Below are positions 10,168 through 19,500 of a DNA stretch of 64,000 nt, in pieces. This DNA comes from Burkholderia oklahomensis C6786 (GTDB lineage: Bacteria > Pseudomonadota > Gammaproteobacteria > Burkholderiales > Burkholderiaceae). Where the stretch lies: positions 310,001 through 374,000 of the forward strand of contig NZ_CP009555.1 of the NCBI RefSeq assembly GCF_000959365.1, read 5' to 3'. Under the pieces are notes generated by a model. That model was not told the DNA's origin and searched no databases. It saw only the letters and a program-made list of their open reading frames with translations. Position numbers and translations under genes: made by a program. Numbering within the stretch: the stretch's first letter is position 1; every line of letters starts with the position of its first letter.

Positions 10168-10870
10168 CGACGGACGGCGTGCGGCGGTGCGACGGCGTGC
10201 GGCGGTGCGGTGCGACGCGGCGGCGGGATCGCGCGACGCAATGCGTCCGCCGGATCGCGTGTACAAACTGGTGAGTCAGAACGTCGAGCCTACCCTATCG
10301 GGTGTCCATCTCGAGTACTTCGGACACCCGATTCCGTTCGGTGAACAGATCATCGGGCGTCGAACAGCGCGGATATCGCTGCCGGCAGTGCACGCGCGAT
10401 CGTCCGCATGCTGAACGACAGCGCGTGCGCTAATACGCCCCCGCGCGGCCAGATCCCGCTTCGCGCCCTCAATCTGTACTGACTGGTGAGTCGAATTCGC
10501 TTCATTCGCCTGAATCGACAGACAGCCACATCCGCCGCATCGACAAGCGTTCGCCGGCCTGCAAGCGGGCGAACGCTTGCAGAGAATTCCCGCCCCATGC
10601 CGCCGGCCGCCCGCCGCCACGTGGCGGGCGCGCCTCGCCCGTCGTCCAGTGCCTGCTTTCGTCCGGCGCGGCGACGCGACAATGCGACGCCGGGTTAAGC
10701 GTATCCCCGATGCGCAATACACGCCGACATTCGTTACACTCGATTCAATTCCCCACCGGACGCAGAAATGACGCACTTCGTCTTTCGCCGCGTGGTCCTT
10801 ATGAGCGCTCGCGCGCACGTCCGCCGCGCGGCGCGCGCCCTTTGCCGCTCGTGGCGGCGATGCTGACAAC
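10168..10870. other. Long intergenic region with duplicated motif, no intact gene
   Basis: About 700 bases. It opens with a short GC-rich imperfect repeat (CGACGGCGTGCGGCGGTG, about 10170-10210). Two copies of a 17-bp motif are annotated separately. The minus-strand stretch around 10350-10500 can be read as a short hydrophobic peptide but has no convincing start or homology. It could be decayed coding sequence. Confidence 0.5.
10261..10492. repeat. Direct repeat GTACnnACTGGTGAGTC, 215 bp apart
   Basis: Copy 1 is 10261-10277 and copy 2 is 10476-10492; 15 of 17 bases are identical, both preceded by T. The core GACT-n4-AGTC of copy 2 is a short inverted repeat, reminiscent of TetR-family half-sites. 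The DNA between them holds no intact gene. Confidence 0.7.
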
Positions 10871-12157
10871 ATGCCCAAATCACAGGGGCTCTCGCCCGAC
10901 AGCCTGATCTCGCAGTTCACTCGCGGCGACGAAGGCTGGTGCGCGCAATATCACGACATAAATCTTTCGAGCACCTTTCAGCCGGTGATTTCGATCACGC
11001 ACAAGCGCGTCGTCGGCTACGAGGCGCTCGTGCGCGCGACCGACGCGAACGGCGCGCCGATCTCGCCCGACACGCTGTTCGCGCGCGCGCAGGCGCGCGG
11101 CGAGACGATCCTGCTCGATCGCCTGACCCGCTGCCTGCACGCCGCGAACTTCTCCGCGCAAGACACGGGCATGTGCTGGCTGTTCCTGAACGTGCTGCCC
11201 CAGATGTTCGATGCCGGCATCGCGCCGCGCGAGTTCATCGAGGCGCTGTGCGCGCACTTCTCGCTGCCGCCGACGCGCATCGTGCTCGAAGTGATCGAGC
11301 AGCCGTCGCGCAACGAAGCCGCGCTCGCCCACACGCTCGACATGATCCAGCACGGCGATTTCCTGATCGCGATCGACGATTTCGGCACCGGCTTCTCGAA
11401 CTTCGACCGCATCTGGCAGATGAAGCCCGACATCGTGAAGCTCGATCGCTCGATCGTCGAACGCTCGCTCGCGGCGAGCGACGCGCACCGGATCGTCCAT
11501 CACCTCGTCACGATGCTGCACCACGCGGGCACGATGGTGCTCGCGGAGGGCGTCGAGAACGAAGACGCGCTGCAGATCCTGATGGACGCCGACGTCGACT
11601 TCGTCCAGGGCTTCTGCTTCGGCCAGCCCGATCCGTCGCTCGAGCGCGCACGCCGTTACGCGCCGGCACGCATCGAGGCCGCATGGGCGCGCTTCGCCGA
11701 GCGCGCGCAGGAGCGGCGCGGCGGCGCCGTGCATCCCGGGTTCGACACGATCGAGCGGATCGTGCTCGCGGGCGCCGCCGACTACACCGAGACCCAGGAC
11801 CTGCGCGGCGCCGCGCAGCGGCTGCTGACGAATTCGATCGTGCGGCGCGTGTTCGTCGCCGAGGCGAACGGCGAGCAGATCGAGCCGTCGGTCACGGCCG
11901 AGACGCCGGACGCGCCGAGCGTGACGACGCGGCGGCTCGCGCCGCTGCTGCCGGAATTGCATTGCAACTGGTCGCGGCGCGCGTATTTCCAGCGCGCGGT
12001 CGCGGCGCCGGGACGCGTCGCGCTGATGGGACCGCACTTCTCGCTGACGGACGGCCGCGACTGCTACACGGCGGCCGTCGCGATCCATCTCGGGACGACG
12101 CTGAAGGTGTTCTGCGTCGACTTCGATTTCTCCTCGTCGGACGGTGACGAGCAGTAG
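10871..12157 (+). CDS. EAL-domain c-di-GMP phosphodiesterase with extra C-terminal domain
   Basis: 428 residues. The EAL domain spans about 35-270 and keeps the catalytic set: EAL at 51-53, Asn107, Glu140, Asp169-Asp170 in IAIDDFGTG, Lys190, Glu226 in LAEGVE and Gln246. It should therefore cleave cyclic di-GMP. No GGDEF, signal peptide or membrane helix precedes it, so it is cytoplasmic. The C-terminal 140 residues (NWSRRAYFQRAV, then GPHFSLTDGRDCYTAAVAI) resemble a PDC/Cache-like sensory fold, unusual in following the catalytic domain. It is a single gene flanked by long intergenic regions. Activity is predicted from residues; the sensed signal is unknown. Confidence 0.93.
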   Translation: MPKSQGLSPDSLISQFTRGDEGWCAQYHDINLSSTFQPVISITHKRVVGYEALVRATDANGAPISPDTLFARAQARGETILLDRLTRCLHAANFSAQDTGMCWLFLNVLPQMFDAGIAPREFIEALCAHFSLPPTRIVLEVIEQPSRNEAALAHTLDMIQHGDFLIAIDDFGTGFSNFDRIWQMKPDIVKLDRSIVERSLAASDAHRIVHHLVTMLHHAGTMVLAEGVENEDALQILMDADVDFVQGFCFGQPDPSLERARRYAPARIEAAWARFAERAQERRGGAVHPGFDTIERIVLAGAADYTETQDLRGAAQRLLTNSIVRRVFVAEANGEQIEPSVTAETPDAPSVTTRRLAPLLPELHCNWSRRAYFQRAVAAPGRVALMGPHFSLTDGRDCYTAAVAIHLGTTLKVFCVDFDFSSSDGDEQ

Positions 12158-12695
12158 GCGCGGCGGAGGCGGCGTGCGGATCGAACACCGTCTCGCTTGC
12201 GAATGCCTCGCGGACACGGATGGGCGAATGGATACATGAGCGGCGCGGCGGTGCGCCGCGTGCATTTGTCCATTCGATGTCCGCGCGATATAGGCGATAT
12301 GTCGGCTCGATGTCCGGACGCTCGATCCGAATGCGAAGCGCGCGATGGGTGCAGATGCGGCCACGGCGCGCGGCGGCTTCCGGGTTGCCATGCCGCGCCG
12401 CTCGCGCGAACCTCGGTTTCGTTCACATGCCGAGCAACGGGTATCCCGTTTGACCGCCGTCCACCGGCGTAAGCGCGCACACAACAGCATTTGCGGGGCC
12501 GTGCGTCGACCTAGCCGCGCCGGCCTTCGTGCCGAGCCCGGCCGATCGTTATCATCGGCGCGCTCGAGGTGTGGGCGACATGCCGGACACCGAGCGTCGC
12601 TTGCGGCTTGCCGCTTTGAATTTCCAACGTTGAACGTCGAATGCCGAACGTCGAGCTCCAAACTCTGCATATCGAGCGGCGAAAGCCAAACGCGT
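12158..12695. other. Intergenic region between convergent genes
   Basis: About 540 bases between the EAL gene and the end of arfB. It has lower GC and short echoes such as GAACGTCGAATGCCGAACGTCGA around 12630-12655. Frames through it lack coding character. No terminator with a T-run was found. Confidence 0.45.
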
Positions 12696-13100
12696 TCAAT
12701 CGACGATTCTGCCGCGCCCCGACTTCACCTCGCCGCGCCGGCTCTTCTCGGCAAGCCGGCGTTCCTTCGACGCACGCGTCGGCCGGGTCGCAATCCGCTT
12801 GCGTTGCGTCACGCCGGCGCTGCGGATCAGCACATCGAGCCGCGCGAGCGCGGCCGCGCGGTTCTTCTCCTGCGTGCGGTACTCCTGCGCCTTGATGACG
12901 ACGACGCCATCGCGCGTGATCCGCTGATCGGAGCGCGCGAGAAGCCGCGCCTTCACTTCGTCCGACAGCGACGACGCGCGGATGTCGAAGCGCAGGTGAA
13001 TCGCGCTCGACACCTTGTTGACGTTCTGCCCGCCCGCGCCCTGCGCGCGGACCGCCATCAGTTCGACCTCATCCGGCGAGAATGCGTAGCGCAGCGTCAT
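12696..13100 (-). CDS. arfB: Alternative ribosome-rescue factor ArfB (peptidyl-tRNA hydrolase)
   Basis: 134 residues, the family's usual length. The catalytic GGQ (23-25) sits in [17 protein letters not shown], the class I release-factor signature. The C-terminal tail is rich in Lys and Arg ([20 protein letters not shown]), as required for entering the empty mRNA channel of stalled ribosomes. It hydrolyses peptidyl-tRNA on non-stop complexes. Its ATG overlaps the recD stop by 4 bp, making it the last gene of a recC-recB-recD-arfB operon with likely translational coupling. Confidence 0.96.
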   Translation of the reverse strand: MTLRYAFSPDEVELMAVRAQGAGGQNVNKVSSAIHLRFDIRASSLSDEVKARLLARSDQRITRDGVVVIKAQEYRTQEKNRAAALARLDVLIRSAGVTQRKRIATRPTRASKERRLAEKSRRGEVKSGRGRIVD

Positions 13101-15715
13101 CGCATCCCCTCCGGCCGAGCGCGCAGCGCGTCTGCGATTCGCGCGGCCAACCCGGAATCGCGCGCGGTGCGCGTCGCAATCGCCAGCGCGAGCACCGCGC
13201 GCGAGCCGATCACCTGCACGCGCGAACGCGCGCGCGTGATCGCCGTGTAGACGAGCTCGCGCGACAGCACGCGGTTGAACGACGCGGGCAGAATCAGCGC
13301 CGCGTCGTCGAACTCCGAGCCCTGCGACTTGTGGACGGTCAGCGCGAACGCCGTGTCGTGCGGCGGCAGCGCGGCGGGCGACACCGGGCGCGCGCGGCCG
13401 TCCGCGCCTCGGAACCAGACGCGCAGCGCGCCGCGCGCGTCTGGCAGCGCAATGCCGATGTCGCCGTTGAACAGCCCGAGTGCGTAATCGTTGCGCGTCA
13501 CCATCACGGGCCGTCCCGCGAACCAGTGCGCGCCGATCGCGAGCGGCACGCGCACCGCGCGGCGCACCTCCGCCGCGACGCGCGCATTGACCTCGTCCGC
13601 GCCGCGCGCGCCCGTGCGCGTCGCGCAAAGCACACGGAAGCGGTTGAGCACGTCGAAGAGCGGCAGCGGATCGGGCGAGTGCGTCGCGAGTGCGTCGCGC
13701 AGCGCGGCCGCGTAGCCGGCGAAGCCCTGCGCGATCCGTTCGATCGTCGCGGCCGACAGCGTCGCGCCGCCGTCGTCGCAGAAGCGCGCGGCCGCATCGT
13801 CTGCTGTCGACAACGCATCGAGTGCGTCCTGCACGGCGCCGCGGCGGATCGCGAGCGACAGCCTGCCGATCGGCGAATCGAGGCCGAAGCGATAGTTGCG
13901 CTCGAGCCAGACGACGCAGTCGGTCAGCGGCGCGACGGCGGATGCTGCCGACGATGCGGCTTCGGCGGACATCATCATCGAAGCCGAAGCGCCCGTCTCC
14001 GCGCCTGCATCGGCGCTCATGCCCGTCAACGCATCGGCACGTACACGTGCGCCGGCTCCGGCCGCCGATGCGATGCGCCACTCGCCCGACGCGGCATTCG
14101 TCGCGGCGTCTTCGAGTGACGAGACGGACGCGTTGTCGAGCCACGCGAGCTCGCCCGCGTCGATCCACGCGGCCCGCTCGGCGGCGGACGCGTCCCTCGG
14201 CAAATCGGCCGGAAATCCGTTGTCGGCCCGTGCCCGTATGCGCTGCGCGCCCCCCATGCCGTAAACGTCCTGCACGTTCGACGACGCGTGCACGTCCGGC
14301 GTGTCGCGCCGATTCTGCTGCGCGTCGCCCGTCGTATCGCCGCCCGGCATGTCGTTGCCCGACGCGTCGTCGCCCGGCGCGCTTTCGTCGTCGAACGCGA
14401 ACAGCGATCCCTGCGCGTCGTCGGCGGCGCGTTTCGATTCGCGTGCGCCGCCGCGCCGGCCGGCGCGCGGCGCAGGTTCGGCAGCGGCCTTGGCGGCCGC
14501 CGTAGCCGTGGCTCGCGCCGCCGGCGCGGCCGCAGTGGCCGAAGCGCGCGCCGCCGCGCTCGCATCGATGACGGCCGCGCGTGCGCCCGCGCCCGCCCCC
14601 GCCTTCTCGATCCCCGCCGCGCCGCGGACGAATCCGTCCGGCAGCGCCGCCACGAACTCGGCCTCGTCGATACCGAGCGCGCGCGCGATCGTCGCACACG
14701 CCGTCGCGCTGAATGCGGGCTGCGCGCTCAGCTCCGCGAACACCGCGCCCGCTTCGACGGCCGCGAGCTGATCCTTGTCGCCGAGCAGCACGAGGCGCGT
14801 GTTCGGCGCGAGCGCATCGAGCAGGTGCGCGGCGAGCGCGACGTCGATCATCGACGCTTCGTCGACGACGACGAGGTCGTACGGCAGCGGGTTGTCGCGG
14901 TGATGCGCGAAACGCCCGCCCGGACCGCCGCCCAGCAGCCGGTGCAGCGTGTACGACGTCTGCGGCAGGCGCATCGCGAGCTCGGCCGGCAAGCTGCCGG
15001 CGCGCGCGTGCAGCGCCTCCTGCATCCGCTGCGCCGCCTTGCCGGTCGGCGCGGCGAGCGCGATCCGCAAGTCCGGATGCGCGTCGAGCAGGCACGCGAT
15101 CACGCCGACGACCGTCGTCGTCTTGCCGGTGCCCGGCCCGCCGCTCACGATCGTCACACGGCCCGTCAGCGCAACGAGCGCCGCGACGCGCTGCCAGTCG
15201 ACGCCCCGCTCCTTCTGCGGGCCGAAATAGCGAACGAGCCGCTCGCCGAGCGCCTCGGGCTCGAGCTCGCCGGCGCCGCCCGCCGCGGCATCGCCGGAAC
15301 GGGCTCGTGCGACGAGCGCGGTCGCGAGCCGCGTCTCATATTCGAAGTAGCGCGCGAGATACAGGCGCCCGTCGCGATCGACGACGAGCGGGCACTCGCC
15401 GCCGCGAGCGATCCCGCCGAATGCGATCACGCCGCTCGCCGCGAGCGCGTCGCGCACGTCGGTGAACGGCTCGTCGTAGCGCTGCGCGAGCGCGTGCAGC
15501 GACACGCACACGTGCCCCGCCGCCGTCGCGCGGCTCGCGGCGAACGCCGCGCGCGCCGCCCAGCGCGCCGCCGCGGCAGGTGCGCCGAGGCGGCGCGACA
15601 GCATGCCGATCCGGCGCGCGAAGCCTTCGGCGAGCGCGAGGCCGAAATCGGCCGGCTCGGGCAGACGGTCGGCCAGGCCGCCCGTCCACGCGAAGCGTTC
15701 GTCGACCGAGCTCAT
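13097..15715 (-). CDS. recD: RecD, exodeoxyribonuclease V alpha subunit, with large insertion
   Basis: 872 residues, well above the roughly 600 of E. coli RecD. It is the fast 5'-3' helicase motor of RecBCD. Walker A is [10 protein letters not shown] (191-200), Walker B is [10 protein letters not shown] (282-291), motif III is [15 protein letters not shown], and the late [12 protein letters not shown] and VYTAITRAR motifs are intact. The excess lies in one Ala/Asp/Gly-rich segment (about 365-595) inserted between motif III and the conserved [10 protein letters not shown] block; it looks disordered. The insertion contains QGSLF (435-439), similar to a beta-clamp binding pentapeptide. The start ATG at 15713-15715 overlaps the recB stop by 4 bp. 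Confidence 0.95.
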   Translation of the reverse strand: MSSVDERFAWTGGLADRLPEPADFGLALAEGFARRIGMLSRRLGAPAAAARWAARAAFAASRATAAGHVCVSLHALAQRYDEPFTDVRDALAASGVIAFGGIARGGECPLVVDRDGRLYLARYFEYETRLATALVARARSGDAAAGGAGELEPEALGERLVRYFGPQKERGVDWQRVAALVALTGRVTIVSGGPGTGKTTTVVGVIACLLDAHPDLRIALAAPTGKAAQRMQEALHARAGSLPAELAMRLPQTSYTLHRLLGGGPGGRFAHHRDNPLPYDLVVVDEASMIDVALAAHLLDALAPNTRLVLLGDKDQLAAVEAGAVFAELSAQPAFSATACATIARALGIDEAEFVAALPDGFVRGAAGIEKAGAGAGARAAVIDASAAARASATAAAPAARATATAAAKAAAEPAPRAGRRGGARESKRAADDAQGSLFAFDDESAPGDDASGNDMPGGDTTGDAQQNRRDTPDVHASSNVQDVYGMGGAQRIRARADNGFPADLPRDASAAERAAWIDAGELAWLDNASVSSLEDAATNAASGEWRIASAAGAGARVRADALTGMSADAGAETGASASMMMSAEAASSAASAVAPLTDCVVWLERNYRFGLDSPIGRLSLAIRRGAVQDALDALSTADDAAARFCDDGGATLSAATIERIAQGFAGYAAALRDALATHSPDPLPLFDVLNRFRVLCATRTGARGADEVNARVAAEVRRAVRVPLAIGAHWFAGRPVMVTRNDYALGLFNGDIGIALPDARGALRVWFRGADGRARPVSPAALPPHDTAFALTVHKSQGSEFDDAALILPASFNRVLSRELVYTAITRARSRVQVIGSRAVLALAIATRTARDSGLAARIADALRARPEGMR

Positions 15716-18700
15716 GCCGCCCCCTCGCGCATCAGCGCATCGAGCGCTTCGACGAGCGCACGCGCCGGCCGTCGCGCGTGCACGCCCGCCGGCGCGTCGC
15801 CGCTGCGCCAGCCGGGCCGCACGCCGCGCACGAACAGATACAGATACCCGGCGATGTGCGCGTCGTAGTCGTAGTCGCGCATCCGCACGCGCAGATAGCG
15901 ATGCAGCGCGACCGTATAGAGCAGCGCCTGCAGGTGATACGCATGGTGCGCCATCGCGGCGTCGAGCGCGCGCGGGCCGTACGCATCGGGCGTCGTGCCG
16001 AGATGATTCGACTTCCAGTCGACGATCCAGAAGCGGCCGTCGTGCTCGACGATCATGTCGATGAATCCTTTGACGAATCCGGCAAGCGCGCCCGCTTCGA
16101 GCGCGACGTCCGGATAGCCGTGCGCGGCGAGCAGCCGCCGCAACGCGTTGAAATCGAGTGCGGGCGCGGGAAACAGGAATTCCATTTCCGTCAGGCGCCG
16201 CGCCGGATCGAGTGCGGCAAGGCGCATGCCCGGCACGAGCTCGGTCGCGGCGAGATCGGCGACGAGCCGCGTCATCATCGCGGGCAGCCGCTCGGCGAGC
16301 GCGAGCTCCGCTTCGACCGGGCGCTCGTGCAGCGCGCGCAGCGCGGCCGCCGGCCACGTCGACGCATCGGAGAAATCGCTCAGCTCGAACAGCCGGTGCA
16401 GGCATTCGCCCGCGGCCGCGCCGCGCGGGAATGCAAGGATGTCGTCTTCGGCGGGCTCGTGCGCGACGGCAGCCGCCGCTTGTGCGGCGGCGTCGGGCGC
16501 GTCCGTGCCGACCGCGGCCGCGAGCGCGTCGTGGTCGGGCCGCGTCTCTTCGTCGGCGACGCTCGCAATACCGCCCTCTTCGCGCGCGAGCGCCGACGTC
16601 AGCGAACTGAAGCTCGCGATTCGCCAGGCGTCGCGCAGCCCGCGCGTCGCGCGTCGCGCCGCTTGCGTCGCTCCCGTCTCGTGGCCGGCCGCGAGCGGCT
16701 CGCGATGCGCCGGCACGGGCAGCGCGCCGAGCGTCACCGGGCCGCCCGCGAGCGCCTGCCAGCGCTCGGCGAGCTCCGCGTCTTCGGGCGGCTCCTTGAG
16801 CCACGCGTCGAAATCGCGGCCCTCGCCCGCGACGAGCCAGTTCAGCACGCTGCGCCGCGCCTCCTTCGTCGAGCGCGACGACACATACGTGCCCGCGACC
16901 AGATAGCAGCGGTAGACGGCGCGCGTGAGCGCGACGTAGACGAGCCGCGCGCGCTCCGCCGCCTGCTCGCGCATCGCTTCGCGCGACGCGCGTTCGGCCG
17001 CCTCGTCGTCGCAGCCGTAATGCAGCACCGCGCTGCCCGCTTCGTCGTGATACTCGCGCGCATCGGGCAGGCCCGAGCCGCTCGGCTCGCGCAACCCGCC
17101 GTCGTTCAGGAACGGACAGAACACGATCGCGTATTCGAGCCCCTTCGACTTGTGCACGGTGACGATCTGCACGAGGTTGCGATCGGACTCGAGCCGCAGT
17201 TGCGCATCGTCACCGCCGCCTTCGAGCCGCTGCGCGGCGAGCCAGCGCAGCGTCGGCGCGATGCCCGGCTGCGCGGAGGCGCGCGCCTGCGTCAGCTCGG
17301 CCAGATGGTTGACGTCGGTCACGCGCCGCTCGCCGTCCTGGCCGGCCATCAGCCGCTCGGCGATCCGCAGCTCGTTCGCGAACGTGCGCCACATCACCGC
17401 GAAGCCGCGTTCGCGCCACAACAGCCGATAGCGGGAAAAGCGCTCGACCCAGCCCATCGCGTCGGCATCCGCGGAAGGCGACGCGGTAGCGCTCGCCGAT
17501 GCGCGCGCGCGCCCGTCGTCCGAGGCATCGCGCGCGGCGCCCTCGGCGTCGCCCTGCGCCGCGTCGCCTTGCTCGAGACGCCAGAGCGCGGCCGCATCGA
17601 GCCCGAACCAGTCGGATGCGAGCGCCGAGCGCAGACGCCGCAGGTCGCCGGGCGCGTCGATCGCCGCGAGCACGCGCTCGAGCTGCTCGGCGTCGATCGT
17701 CGCGAACACCGACGCCTGCGCAAGCTCGACGCTGCCGATGCCCCATGCGGCGAGCACGCGCTTCACGAGACTGCCCTGCCGGTGGGTCTGCACGAGCACC
17801 GCGATGCCCGATGCCGCCAGCGGCTCGCCGCCGAGCGTCACCGCGCGCTCGCGCGCGCCGCGCATCAGCCGCGCGATCTCGGCCGCGCACGCATTCGCCG
17901 CCTGCCGCTGCGCGTCGCGCTTCGTCAACCCGCCGTCGCCGGCGGGCAGCGTCCATACACGGAAGTCGCCCGCGCCCGCGAGCGGATCCGTCGTATCGAC
18001 GAGCGGCGCGCGTGCGCGCGCGCCGGCGCGCACCGGCTCGTAATCGAGCCCGTCGAGCACGAACGCGCGGGCATTCGCGCTGAACACGCGGTTGCACGCG
18101 TCGACGATCGCGGGCGTCGAGCGCTGGTTCACCGCGAGCGTGTAGCGCGCGGACGCCCGCGCGCGCGCGGCGAGATACGTATGCAGGTCCGCCGCGCGGA
18201 AGCTGTAGATCGCCTGTTTCGGATCGCCGACGAGAAAGAGCGGGCCGGCAGGCGCGAAGATCGTGTCGAAGATCGCGAACTGCAGCGGATCGGTATCCTG
18301 GAACTCGTCGATGAGCGCGGCCGGATAGCGCGCGCGCAACGTCTCGCGCAGCCATGGATGCGCTTCGAGTGCGTGATGCAGGTTCGCGAGCAGATCGTCG
18401 AACGACACGACGCGACGTGTGCGCTTGCGCTGCTTGAGCTCGGCGGGCGCGGTGTCGAGCCATTGCGCGACGAGCGACAGCCAGCGCGCGCGCTGCGCGG
18501 CCTCGACCGCGCCGACGGCCGTCTCGAGCGCCTGCGCGACGTCGAAGAACGCGTGCCGCGGCGTCGCGCCGCCCTTTTTCGTCGCTTTTTCAAGCGCGGC
18601 CTGCGTGAGCTTGAGCGCCGCGCGCGGCAATGCGGCCACCGCGCTCGCCTGCTCGAAGTAGCGCGCCCACGCGTCGAGCGCCTCGGCCACCGCCTCCGGC

Positions 18701-19500
18701 TTGTGCGAGCGCTGGTTCAGCGACGGCTGCGCGTCGGCGAGCAGCGCGTCGAGCGCGCCGCGTTCGGCGCGCCAGATGCCGGCCGCCGCGTCGAAGTGCT
18801 CGCGGGCGGCGGCCTCCGCATCGTCGTCGCCCGTGTGCAGTCCGTCCCAGCGCAACTCGGCGAGCGGCTTTTTCAACCGCCGCGCGAGTTGCGCGTCGAG
18901 CGCCGCGGGACCCGCGCCGTATTCGACGAGCCACTCGGCGAAGGCCGGATGCGCCGCCGCAACCGGCTCGACGCGCGTACGCCAGAAATCGGCGGCAAGT
19001 TCGAAGCGCAGCGCGCCGTCGTCCGCCTCCATCTCGAACGCAAACGGCATCGCCGCCGCGAACGGCGCTTCCTGCAGCGCGCGCTGGCAGAACGCGTGGA
19101 TCGTGTGGATCGCCGCCTGGTCGAACGCGCGCAGCGCGCGCCGCACGCGCTTTGCGGCCGTCTCCGGATCGATGCCGCGCTCGGGCGAAAGCGTCGTCTC
19201 GAACAGGCGCGCGACGAACGGATCGTTGCCGTCGCCGCCCGTGTCGAGCGCATGCGCGAGCTGGGCGAGGCGCCCGCGAATCCGCTCGTGCAGCTCGGCC
19301 GTCGCTGCCTTCGTAAAGGTGACGACGAGAATTTCGTCCGCGCCGAGATCCTTTTCGAGCAGCAGGCGCACGTAGAGCGCGCAGATGTTCCAGGTCTTGC
19401 CGGTGCCCGCCGACGCTTCGATCTGGTTCACGCCGTCGAGCGCGCACGCGAAGACGTCGAGCTCGCTCGTCGACAGGCCGGATTGCGCGGCGCGGCTCAT
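15712..19500 (-). CDS. recB: RecB, exodeoxyribonuclease V beta subunit (helicase-nuclease)
   Basis: 1262 residues. RecB is the 3'-5' helicase and the only nuclease of RecBCD. Walker A is IEASAGTGKTW (about 27-37). The UvrD-like motifs LIDEFQDTDPLQF, GDPKQAIYSFRAAD, VTVHKSKGLEY and VALTRAVYRCY follow in order. The C-terminal nuclease domain keeps the metal-binding core GFIDMIVEHDGRFWIVDWKS. The start ATG at 19498-19500 is fixed by the 4-bp overlap with the recC stop; a longer frame reaching 21267 runs out of phase through recC. It is the middle gene of the operon. Confidence 0.97.
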   Translation of the reverse strand: MSRAAQSGLSTSELDVFACALDGVNQIEASAGTGKTWNICALYVRLLLEKDLGADEILVVTFTKAATAELHERIRGRLAQLAHALDTGGDGNDPFVARLFETTLSPERGIDPETAAKRVRRALRAFDQAAIHTIHAFCQRALQEAPFAAAMPFAFEMEADDGALRFELAADFWRTRVEPVAAAHPAFAEWLVEYGAGPAALDAQLARRLKKPLAELRWDGLHTGDDDAEAAAREHFDAAAGIWRAERGALDALLADAQPSLNQRSHKPEAVAEALDAWARYFEQASAVAALPRAALKLTQAALEKATKKGGATPRHAFFDVAQALETAVGAVEAAQRARWLSLVAQWLDTAPAELKQRKRTRRVVSFDDLLANLHHALEAHPWLRETLRARYPAALIDEFQDTDPLQFAIFDTIFAPAGPLFLVGDPKQAIYSFRAADLHTYLAARARASARYTLAVNQRSTPAIVDACNRVFSANARAFVLDGLDYEPVRAGARARAPLVDTTDPLAGAGDFRVWTLPAGDGGLTKRDAQRQAANACAAEIARLMRGARERAVTLGGEPLAASGIAVLVQTHRQGSLVKRVLAAWGIGSVELAQASVFATIDAEQLERVLAAIDAPGDLRRLRSALASDWFGLDAAALWRLEQGDAAQGDAEGAARDASDDGRARASASATASPSADADAMGWVERFSRYRLLWRERGFAVMWRTFANELRIAERLMAGQDGERRVTDVNHLAELTQARASAQPGIAPTLRWLAAQRLEGGGDDAQLRLESDRNLVQIVTVHKSKGLEYAIVFCPFLNDGGLREPSGSGLPDAREYHDEAGSAVLHYGCDDEAAERASREAMREQAAERARLVYVALTRAVYRCYLVAGTYVSSRSTKEARRSVLNWLVAGEGRDFDAWLKEPPEDAELAERWQALAGGPVTLGALPVPAHREPLAAGHETGATQAARRATRGLRDAWRIASFSSLTSALAREEGGIASVADEETRPDHDALAAAVGTDAPDAAAQAAAAVAHEPAEDDILAFPRGAAAGECLHRLFELSDFSDASTWPAAALRALHERPVEAELALAERLPAMMTRLVADLAATELVPGMRLAALDPARRLTEMEFLFPAPALDFNALRRLLAAHGYPDVALEAGALAGFVKGFIDMIVEHDGRFWIVDWKSNHLGTTPDAYGPRALDAAMAHHAYHLQALLYTVALHRYLRVRMRDYDYDAHIAGYLYLFVRGVRPGWRSGDAPAGVHARRPARALVEALDALMREGAA

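Noticed and set aside
10276..10920. A 214-residue minus-strand frame in the long gap
   Set aside because: Cys/Arg-rich composition and no domain; it overlaps the start of the EAL gene.
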